Shown here: positions 11,300-18,243 of the stretch, piece after piece
Layout of the letters: each line of letters opens with the position of its first letter
How positions within the stretch are numbered: the first letter of the stretch is position 1
Assembly (NCBI GenBank): GCA_016125355.1
Contig: WGLX01000029.1
Coordinates: 1-32,747 of the forward strand
DNA: 32,747 nt
Reading direction: 5' to 3'
From: Actinomycetales bacterium
GTDB taxonomy: Bacteria; Actinomycetota; Actinomycetes; S36-B12
The notes under the pieces: model-generated
Told to the model about the DNA's origin: nothing
Databases searched by the model: none
The model's input: the letters and a program-made list of their open reading frames with translations, nothing else
Position numbers and translations under genes: made by a program

Positions 11300-12114
11300 T
11301 GGCTCGCATCCACCTGACCCCCGACCTCACGGACGAGATCCGGTTCACGGACGTCGACCTGACGATCAGCGTCGTGCGGCGCCGTGGCGGTGCATCGACC
11401 GCCCAGCGTCTCCGGCGCCTCGCCGGCGACACGAAGCGGGTTGAGGTGCCGATCTTCGACAAGCTCAACCTGTCGGTCGCCCCGGGAGAGGCCGTGGCCA
11501 TCGTGCCCGGGAGCAAGGACGCGGGCGTGCTGGAGTTCTTCCGGCTGGCCGCAGGAACGCTGATCGCCGACGGCGGAGCGGTTGAGCGCAGGCACCACGT
11601 GATCCCGATGCTGACGCGATCGGGACTGCTCAACAACTCGATCACCGTCCGCCAGAACATCTGGGTCGGCTCGCTCCTGCTCGGCCTCACCCCTGAGCAG
11701 GTGCGCGAGAGGCTCGATTGGATCGTCGGCTTCGCCGGACTCGAGAAGATCCTGGACACGTACGCCAAGCAGGTCTCACCGCTGATGCGGCGACGCGTCG
11801 TGTGGACGATGACGATGGCCACATACGCCCATGCGTTCGCCATCCAGCGCAGCCTCGTCGTCGGCGACGAGGACTTCCAGGAGAAGTGCTGGGACTACCT
11901 CGACGGCCTGCGAGCCCAGGGCGTGACCTTCCTCGTGGAGAGCACCGACGTGATGCTGCGGCGCTTCTGCACCCGTGGCGTGGTGCTCGGCAACGGCGGG
12001 GTGATCGCCGACACGACCGTCGAGGAGGCGCTGAAGCTGCGTCGGATCGACGAGACCGAGGAGGCCATGGTTCGCGAGGAGGAGTCCGAGGACGAGGACT
12101 GGCAGTCGGAGTAG
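11299..12114 (+). CDS. TagH/Wzt-like ABC 'ATPase' lacking ATPase motifs (pseudo-ATPase)
   Basis: The 271-residue product keeps the order of a TagH/Wzt nucleotide-binding protein. IFDKLNLSVAPGEAVAIV (52-69) leads to the P-loop site, ITVRQNIWVGSLLLGL (115-130) matches the LTVRENI region, VGDEDFQEKCWDYL (188-201) matches the post-Walker-B segment, and GVVLGNGGVIADTTVEEAL closes the fold. Every catalytic motif is altered. The Walker A site reads PGSKDAGV with no GK[ST], the signature LSxGM is VSPLM (159-163), the Walker B DE is missing (RSLVVGDEDF), and the H-loop His is gone (LVESTD). The tail (252-271) is strongly acidic. The reading frame is intact, so this is not an obvious decaying gene. It may pair with an active ATPase encoded elsewhere or have a non-transport role. 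Its ATG overlaps the permease stop by one base. Confidence 0.75.
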   Translation: MARIHLTPDLTDEIRFTDVDLTISVVRRRGGASTAQRLRRLAGDTKRVEVPIFDKLNLSVAPGEAVAIVPGSKDAGVLEFFRLAAGTLIADGGAVERRHHVIPMLTRSGLLNNSITVRQNIWVGSLLLGLTPEQVRERLDWIVGFAGLEKILDTYAKQVSPLMRRRVVWTMTMATYAHAFAIQRSLVVGDEDFQEKCWDYLDGLRAQGVTFLVESTDVMLRRFCTRGVVLGNGGVIADTTVEEALKLRRIDETEEAMVREEESEDEDWQSE

Positions 12115-12128
12115 CGGTCTGAGGACGA

Positions 12129-13022
12129 CTAGGCCTCGAGCGGGATCGGGACTCCCTGACGCTCGAGATCGGCGACGAGCTTGGCATAGCGGGCATCGAT
12201 GCGCTTGGTCGTCGACTCGTCGAACTGGGCCCGCCAGCGGCCTGCGTGCGACTTGGATTCCAGCACGTTCTCGTCGTACCACTGCACCATGCCCGGGTCG
12301 ACCGGGATGCCGAGGAAGTCGCAGATCGCCTGCACCGACTCGGTGCGCTTGTGCTTGACGAGGTCGAGCATGTCGATCGTGAGGATGCGGCCCGGGCGGC
12401 ACTTCTGGACCGCGGTGTGCATGCGGAGCGAACGCTTCGCCCACATGTCGAGCGCCTCGAAGATCTCGTTGGGGCCGAAGGTCTGCTCGACGAACGAGGC
12501 GGCCACGTCGCGGCCGTCACGGATGATCGCGATGACCTGCGCCTCCGGATAGATCGGCTCGATGAGGTCGGTGTGCCGGGCGTTGGCCGGCGTGCCGTCC
12601 ACCCAGCGCCGACCCTCGGCCTTGGCCGTGACCTTCGCCATGATGTCGTAGGTCATCTCCTGAGTAGCGGCCACGGGGTCCTTGCGGATGTTCGCGAGGT
12701 AGCGGTCCCCGAAGGCGCGCATCTCCTCACGGGTGATCGTCATCTGCAGGCCGCTTCCGCCGGGCCGCTTGAACCAGGCGTGACTGCACTTGCGGACCGC
12801 GCGCTCGGCCTCGCGACGGGTGAGCAGGCGCTTGGGCCAGGACGCGGTCGCCGTGGCCAGCGTCGTGGCCATGCCGCCCTCGTTCGCGATGAACCTGACT
12901 TCCTCGGGCTGGGTCAGGAACAGATCGGGGTGGTGGCCGAGTAGCCGGCCCAGGATGGTCGACCCACTCCTGCCAGTGCCGCCGACGAGCACGGGATTGA
13001 GGCAGTGTGCGGTGGTGGACAC
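12129..13022 (-). CDS. sulfotransferase family protein
   Basis: This is a 297-residue P-loop sulfotransferase, of the type that moves a sulfuryl group from PAPS to a hydroxyl. The 5'-phosphosulfate-binding loop is GGTGRSGSTILGR (14-26). The 3'-phosphate-binding strand is IIRDGRDVAASF (about 166-177). The region between contains the conserved WVDGTPAN segment. The GTG start at 13022 has no Shine-Dalgarno sequence but follows TAGTCT by six bases, so its mRNA is probably leaderless. It converges on the pseudo-ATPase gene and diverges from the GT2-TagF gene. The acceptor is unknown. The context suggests a surface glycan or polyol-phosphate polymer, though lipid or small-molecule acceptors remain possible. 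Confidence 0.85.
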   Translation of the reverse strand: MSTTAHCLNPVLVGGTGRSGSTILGRLLGHHPDLFLTQPEEVRFIANEGGMATTLATATASWPKRLLTRREAERAVRKCSHAWFKRPGGSGLQMTITREEMRAFGDRYLANIRKDPVAATQEMTYDIMAKVTAKAEGRRWVDGTPANARHTDLIEPIYPEAQVIAIIRDGRDVAASFVEQTFGPNEIFEALDMWAKRSLRMHTAVQKCRPGRILTIDMLDLVKHKRTESVQAICDFLGIPVDPGMVQWYDENVLESKSHAGRWRAQFDESTTKRIDARYAKLVADLERQGVPIPLEA

Positions 13023-13028
13023 CGGAAG

Positions 13029-13063
13029 AGACTACAGGCCGTGGAGCGGGCCATAGGTAGGCT
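13029..13063. promoter_or_regulatory. back-to-back leaderless promoters between 13022(-) and 13071(+)
   Basis: On the minus strand TAGTCT (13034 down to 13029) lies six bases before the GTG at 13022. On the plus strand TAGGCT (13058-13063) lies seven bases before the GTG at 13071. The two start codons are only 48 bases apart, so the two promoters must share their upstream DNA. No Shine-Dalgarno sequence is present for either gene. Confidence 0.55.
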
Positions 13064-13070
13064 CCTCCCC

Positions 13071-15326
13071 GTGGCGCTGTTCTCCGTGGTGGTCCCTGCG
13101 TACAACGTCCAGGCGTACCTCCGCGCCGCGATCATGTCGGTGCTCGAGCAGGACTTCGACGACGTCGAGGTCGTTGCCGTCGACGACTGCTCACCGGACA
13201 ACAGCGGCCTCATCATCGACGAGCTCGCCGCCCGTGACCCGCGCGTCAGGCCCGTGCACCTCGCGGAGAATGCCGGGCTCGGCGGTGCCCGCAATGCTGG
13301 GGTGGCCGCATCGACGGGCGACTACATCCTGTTCCTCGACGGTGACGACACCCTGACGCCCGGATCGCTGTCGGCCATCGCGGACCGGCTCCTCACGAAC
13401 GACCGACCGGAGCTGTGCGTCTACAACTACGCGCGCACATGGTGGGACGGCCGGGTCGCCGTGAGCTGGGGCGCCGAGCAGCTGGCCGCACTGTCCGCCG
13501 GCACGTTCAGGCCCCGCGAGCACAAGAAGTTGTTCAACCTGCTGCCCATCGCCTGCAACAAGGTCTACCGACGCGACCTGATCGAGCGCCTCGACGCACA
13601 CTTCGGCGAGGGCTTCTACGAGGACGTGCCGTTCACGTACCGCATCCTGACCCAGGCGGAGACCGCGGTGACGCTCAACCGGGTGGTCCTCGACTACCGA
13701 CAGCGCCGGGAGTCCGGGAGCATCCTGCGCACCCCCAGCCCGAAGCACTTCGACGTCTTCATGCAGTACGACAAGGTCTTCGAGCAGTTCGAGCGCGACG
13801 GTGTCAGCCCGGAGCTGCGTCGGCACGTCTACGACATCATGGTCAATCACTACGTGACGATCATCAGCAAGCCCGACCGGATCGCGAAGGCCCAGCGCCA
13901 GCACTTCTTCGACGAGGCCAAGAAGTCCGCCCGGAAGCACTGGCGTGATGACATCCCGGGCGAGAACACGGCGAGCGCCATCCGGGGCCGCCTTCTCCGG
14001 GACGGCACCTACTCCTCGTTCGTCGCCTACCAGCGCACCGACAAGGCCCGCCGGCGCACGAAGCGGGCCATCGGCAAGGTCTACTGGCCCACCAGGAGGA
14101 CGGTGCGCAAGGCCCGGGCGGTGGGCCGGATGGTCTACCCGCTGCTTCGGCTGATGCCCATCGACGACAACCTCGTGGTGTTCTCGGAGTACTGGGGCAC
14201 CGGATACGGCTGCAATCCCCGAGCCATCTTCGAAAGGCTCCCGGAGGTGGCTCCGCACCTCGTCCCGGTGTGGGTCATCTCCGAGGAGAAGGGGCAGTCC
14301 CTGCCTCCCGGAACGAAGCAGGTGCGACCGACCCACTGGCGGCGCTGGCCCTACTTCGCGCGAGCCAAGTACTTCGTGAACAACGTCAACTTCCCGGGCA
14401 CCTACGTCAAGCGACCCGGACAGGTGCACATCCAGACGATGCACGGCACCCCCCTGAAGCTCGTCGGGCTCGACGTCCTCGACTCCTCGGCGGCCAGCGT
14501 GGCCGTGGATCCGGTGCGTGAGCCGACGCGCAGCGAGGGCAGGGTCGTCGCGCATACCCGCGAGCAGGTGCTCAGCGAGTTCGAGAAGCTCCTCACCCGA
14601 TCCGACCGCTGGGACTACGCCCTCAGCTCGAACCCGTACTCCACCGAGACGTGGTCGCACGCCTACCCCTGCCGATACGAGTGGCTCGAGTACGGCTATC
14701 CACGCAACGACGCCCTCGTGCGGGCATCGGCGGAGGACACGGCAGCAGCACGGGCGACGCTCGGGATCCCGGACGGGGTCACCACCGTGCTGTACGCGCC
14801 CACCTTCCGCGAGGCGCCGGGGGATGTGTCCGTGCGCATCGACGTGGCCCGCGTCACCGAGCAGCTGCCGGATGACGTGGTGCTCATCGTCCGGGCCCAC
14901 CACACCGCGACCGCGGGTGACCAGGTGCGCTCCCTCATCAAGCAGGGCCGCGTCATCGACGGCTCGTCGGTGCCGGACATCCTCACCTGCTATCTGGCGG
15001 CGGACGTGCTGCTCACCGACTACTCATCGGTGATGTTCGACTACGCGCTGCTCGACCGACCGATCGTGATCTACGCCGACGACTGGGTGACCTACCGGGA
15101 GACGCGCGGCGTGTACTTCGACCTGCTCGCCGAGCCGCCCGGCCGGGTTGCTCGCAACGAGGGCGAGCTCATCGAGATCCTGCGGGATGGCCGGTACGCG
15201 GACGCGTCATCCCGCACCCTTCGGGACGCCTTCCGCGCGCGGTTCTGCGTGTTCGACCGCGGCGACGCAGCCGAGGCCGTCATCAGGAGGGTGATGATGC
15301 CGGGCTCGCCGACGGCTCAGGGGTAG
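13071..15326 (+). CDS. GT2 glycosyltransferase fused to TagF-type polyol-phosphate polymerase
   Basis: This is a 751-residue two-domain enzyme. Residues 1 to about 290 are an inverting GT2 domain (FSVVVPAYNVQAYLR, VDDCSPDNSG, and the metal-binding DGDD at 90-93). Residues from about 365 to 740 are a CDP-glycerol/ribitol-type phosphotransferase domain with the catalytic-type His 458 in TMHGTPLK and DYSS (650-653) in TDYSSVMFDYALLDRPIVIY. The two are joined by a basic linker (about 320-360). Such fusions build polymers of sugar and polyol-phosphate repeats at the membrane face. The start is set at GTG 13071, which gives the standard ALFSVVVPAYN N-terminus and sits seven bases after TAGGCT; upstream codons in frame run through the promoter. 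The last 44 bases overlap the convergent sulfatase gene. Confidence 0.9.
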   Translation: MALFSVVVPAYNVQAYLRAAIMSVLEQDFDDVEVVAVDDCSPDNSGLIIDELAARDPRVRPVHLAENAGLGGARNAGVAASTGDYILFLDGDDTLTPGSLSAIADRLLTNDRPELCVYNYARTWWDGRVAVSWGAEQLAALSAGTFRPREHKKLFNLLPIACNKVYRRDLIERLDAHFGEGFYEDVPFTYRILTQAETAVTLNRVVLDYRQRRESGSILRTPSPKHFDVFMQYDKVFEQFERDGVSPELRRHVYDIMVNHYVTIISKPDRIAKAQRQHFFDEAKKSARKHWRDDIPGENTASAIRGRLLRDGTYSSFVAYQRTDKARRRTKRAIGKVYWPTRRTVRKARAVGRMVYPLLRLMPIDDNLVVFSEYWGTGYGCNPRAIFERLPEVAPHLVPVWVISEEKGQSLPPGTKQVRPTHWRRWPYFARAKYFVNNVNFPGTYVKRPGQVHIQTMHGTPLKLVGLDVLDSSAASVAVDPVREPTRSEGRVVAHTREQVLSEFEKLLTRSDRWDYALSSNPYSTETWSHAYPCRYEWLEYGYPRNDALVRASAEDTAAARATLGIPDGVTTVLYAPTFREAPGDVSVRIDVARVTEQLPDDVVLIVRAHHTATAGDQVRSLIKQGRVIDGSSVPDILTCYLAADVLLTDYSSVMFDYALLDRPIVIYADDWVTYRETRGVYFDLLAEPPGRVARNEGELIEILRDGRYADASSRTLRDAFRARFCVFDRGDAAEAVIRRVMMPGSPTAQG

Positions 15327-17061
15327 CCGGGGGCGTCGGAGGTGGGGTGGGCGCCGGGGTCGGCGTGAGGACGGGGGCCGCCTGGGCGGGCCATTGCCCG
15401 AACGGCGGAGGCTGAATGAGGGACGGCGTTCCGGGGGCGCTGGGCGAGGGCAGCATGTCGGCGATCCGGCATGTCGGCCCGGCGCACTTCACCAGTGACT
15501 GCAGCTGTGCCCGGAGATTCGCCACGGTCGTCGGGTCGGTGACCTTGATGACGTTGTTCATCTCGAAGGGGTCGGTCACCAGGTTGTAGAGCGAGGCGTA
15601 CTTGCCGTACGAGACGTAGAGCCAGTCGTGCGTGCGCAGCGCGTGGAACTTGGGGATCGTCGTCTTCTCGTAGTCGGGGTCGCCCTTCTTCGGCGTCGAG
15701 AGCGACTCGGTGAGCAGACCGGTCCGCCAGGGGATCGTGGGGTCCTCGATGAGGGGGAGCAGGTTGCGCCCGTCGGCGAAGGCCGGCGTCTGGGCGTTCA
15801 TGTAGGCGGCAATCGTCGGGCCGAGGTCGATCGTGGAGGTCAGCGCATCGATCGTTGTCCCAGCCCTCATCCCCGGACCGATGAGGACGGTCGGCACCAC
15901 CGTGTCCTCCCGGTAGGGGGAGTGCTTGCCGCTGAGCATCCGGTGCACGCCTGCGTGGTAGCCGTTGTCGGACGTGACGATCACCAGCGTGTCGTCCGCG
16001 TGACCGGTCGCCTTCAACGTGGCGAGGACGGCATCGACCGAGTCTGCGAACGTCTCCGCCGACTCCAGGCGCCGGCTCCACAGGCCGTTCAACGACTCCA
16101 TCTGCCGGATGCTCAGGGGCTTCAGGCCCTGCTGCCACGGAGCCGGGTCGAGGCCGGTCCTGTTGAACGACGGCGGTTGCGGAGCTCCGGTGCCGTACCG
16201 GGTGCCTCGGTTCTTGACGGACGAGGGAGCCGGGGTATGCGGCACGTAGGTGTTGAGCTCGAGGTAGAACGGCGCCTGCGCCTGCTGAAGCCACGAGGTG
16301 GCATCCGCGGTCAGCGCGTCATTGAGGAAGGTCGGCCCGCCCCACGACAGCTGTCCGTCGGTGGACAGGCGATACCCGTAGCCCGTGTAGACGATGTTCC
16401 CGTTGACGGGCGTGGTGAAGTGGTCCCAGCCCGGCGGCACATAGGAGCGCATCCTGACCCGCTTGCCCGGGAACCCGTTGAGGTACTTGCCGACATGGGC
16501 GGTCTGGACGCCGGCCGAGGACAGCCAGGTGGGCAGGCAGTCGTTCTCATGGCCGAGGTCGTGGAACTTGGCCCAGCCTCCGCCGGTCTTGATGCCGTTG
16601 GAGATGACGCGGTGGTTGTGGACGTACTGGCTGCGGTAGATCGAACTTCGTGAGGGGCAGCACAGCGAGTCGGTGACGACGTAGTTGGTCAGCGTCACGC
16701 CCTTGTCCTTGAGCGCCTTGAGGCGAGGGACCTGCTCGAAGGCGTACCAGTCCAGATCGTCGGCGAGGAGCATGACGACGTTCTTCGCCTGTCCGGTGGG
16801 CGGCGGGGTGACGTCGGCAGACGCGCTCGGCTCCGGCGTGGGGAGGGGGACGGGCTCGAGTGGACGGCCCAGCAGGTCGGTCAGCGCACGACCGCTCGGC
16901 GACGGGCCAGCGGCCACGACGCCGGAGCCGCCCGCGGACGACTGGGCGTTCGAGGGAGCCCCCAGATCGCGGATGAGGATCGAGCCGATCAGCAGGGTGA
17001 GGATGGTGGCCACTGCCGCGACGACCACGCGGGTCCGCCGGGGCGGCATGGCATGACGCAC
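15283..17061 (-). CDS. membrane-anchored sulfatase
   Basis: This is a 592-residue member of the formylglycine-dependent sulfatases, which hydrolyse sulfate esters. A single N-terminal hydrophobic helix (about 11-30) acts as signal-anchor and is followed by an S/P/G-rich spacer (about 35-90). The catalytic domain opens with NVVMLLADDLDW, whose Asp 101/102 are metal ligands. The activation motif is CCPSR (134-138), with Cys 134 the expected formylglycine site. TSDNGYHAGVHRMLSGK supplies further metal and substrate residues. The C-terminus is a Pro/Thr/Ser-rich tail. The GTG at 17061 has AGGAG five bases away. It is predicted to act outside the membrane on sulfated polymers. An activating enzyme is not in the window. 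Its 3' end overlaps the GT2-TagF gene by 44 bases. Confidence 0.9.
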   Translation of the reverse strand: MRHAMPPRRTRVVVAAVATILTLLIGSILIRDLGAPSNAQSSAGGSGVVAAGPSPSGRALTDLLGRPLEPVPLPTPEPSASADVTPPPTGQAKNVVMLLADDLDWYAFEQVPRLKALKDKGVTLTNYVVTDSLCCPSRSSIYRSQYVHNHRVISNGIKTGGGWAKFHDLGHENDCLPTWLSSAGVQTAHVGKYLNGFPGKRVRMRSYVPPGWDHFTTPVNGNIVYTGYGYRLSTDGQLSWGGPTFLNDALTADATSWLQQAQAPFYLELNTYVPHTPAPSSVKNRGTRYGTGAPQPPSFNRTGLDPAPWQQGLKPLSIRQMESLNGLWSRRLESAETFADSVDAVLATLKATGHADDTLVIVTSDNGYHAGVHRMLSGKHSPYREDTVVPTVLIGPGMRAGTTIDALTSTIDLGPTIAAYMNAQTPAFADGRNLLPLIEDPTIPWRTGLLTESLSTPKKGDPDYEKTTIPKFHALRTHDWLYVSYGKYASLYNLVTDPFEMNNVIKVTDPTTVANLRAQLQSLVKCAGPTCRIADMLPSPSAPGTPSLIQPPPFGQWPAQAAPVLTPTPAPTPPPTPPATPEPSASPASSPS

Positions 17062-17118
17062 GAGTTCTCCTGTTCCTGCTCCGGACTTGGACCGTCGAAG
17101 CAGGATAGGTCATGTCGG

Positions 17119-17124
17119 TACGAT
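17119..17124 (+). promoter_or_regulatory. candidate -10 of a leaderless transcript (17131 operon)
   Basis: TACGAT is followed by six bases and then the ATG at 17131. There is no Shine-Dalgarno sequence. This lies in the 69-base gap between divergent sulfatase and sulfotransferase genes. The sulfatase, in contrast, has a proper Shine-Dalgarno site. Confidence 0.5.
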
Positions 17125-17130
17125 CCCCTC

Positions 17131-18240
17131 ATGCCGGAACCCGTGCACGGACTCGTGCCGCCCGGATCGCTGGCCCTCCACATCGGCGTGCACAAGACCG
17201 GCACCACCGCCGTCCAGTCCGCCCTGGCGGCCCGACGGGGCGACCTCCGCGCCCACAGCGTGGACTACCCGGGAACCCTCATGGCCCACCGAACCGTGGC
17301 CTCGTCCGCCATGGGCAGGCCGCTGGGGTTTCGGACGGACGGCGCGCGGCCGCCACGGCGCGGGCTCTGGGAGCGCACCCTCAAGGATGCGGACGCCTTC
17401 CCCGGCACCACCCTGATCTCCAGTGAGTTCTTCGCCGAGGCCGATGACGAGACATGCCAGCGGATGGTGGCGGAGGCGGGACCGGATCGACTGCGGGTCG
17501 TGGTCACCCTCCGCAACCTTGCCAAGATCCTGCCCTCGGCCTGGCAGCAGAACCTGAAGTCCGGGTTCCGCACGCCGTACGAGGACTGGCTGCGCTTCAT
17601 CCTTCTGGACGAGGAGGGCTCCAAGGGCACCACGTTCTGGCGCCGGCATCGCCATGACCTCGTAGTGCGCCGCTGGGCGGCCGCCGCGGGAGCCGACCAC
17701 GTCACGGTCGTCGTCGTGGACGACCGTGATCGCGATGGCATCTACCGCTCGTTCGAGCAGCTGCTCGGTCTGCCGACCGGCTTCCTCTCCCCGTCCGAGG
17801 GAACCTCGGCCAACCGGTCCTTCACCGCAGCCGAGGCGGAGCTCTTCCGCCGACTCAATCTGGCGGTGGCGGATGCGGGGGGGTGGTCGCGTTTCCGCAA
17901 CGCCGCTCACGACGGACTGGAGAAGTCCCTCGTCGAGGGTCGGTCCGCGGATCCGAGCGAGGCCCGGCTCCAGACGCCGCAGTGGGCCCTCGACCGGGCC
18001 GCTGACCTGGCCGACAGCTTCGTGGCCGCCATCCGGGACTCAGGGGTCCACGTGCTCGGCGATCTCGACGTGCTCGCCGAGCGTCTGGCCGGGCCCGAGT
18101 CGGCGCCCGAGGTTCCGGACGATGTCCCGATCGACGCCGCGGTCGCGGCCCTCCTCGGCGTGCTGGAGTCTGCCGCCCAGAACAGCGGCCCGAGCACGAG
18201 CGCCCTGCACCGGGCGCGCGGCCTGTTGCGTCGTCGCTGA
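17131..18240 (+). CDS. second sulfotransferase-like protein
   Basis: The product is 369 residues from the ATG at 17131, the start favoured by the leaderless promoter geometry; in-frame codons upstream would run into the sulfatase promoter. The PAPS-binding loop is HIGVHKTGTTAVQSAL (HKTGTT at 21-26). A 3'-phosphate-site-like strand is VVTLRNLAKILPSAWQQ (about 124-140). The C-terminal half (about 230-369) is not clearly assignable. It is quite different from the sulfotransferase at 12129, so the two probably use different acceptors. It is followed after three bases by the acyltransferase gene, so sulfation and acylation genes share a transcript. Acceptor unknown. Confidence 0.78.
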   Translation: MPEPVHGLVPPGSLALHIGVHKTGTTAVQSALAARRGDLRAHSVDYPGTLMAHRTVASSAMGRPLGFRTDGARPPRRGLWERTLKDADAFPGTTLISSEFFAEADDETCQRMVAEAGPDRLRVVVTLRNLAKILPSAWQQNLKSGFRTPYEDWLRFILLDEEGSKGTTFWRRHRHDLVVRRWAAAAGADHVTVVVVDDRDRDGIYRSFEQLLGLPTGFLSPSEGTSANRSFTAAEAELFRRLNLAVADAGGWSRFRNAAHDGLEKSLVEGRSADPSEARLQTPQWALDRAADLADSFVAAIRDSGVHVLGDLDVLAERLAGPESAPEVPDDVPIDAAVAALLGVLESAAQNSGPSTSALHRARGLLRRR

Positions 18241-18243
18241 GTC

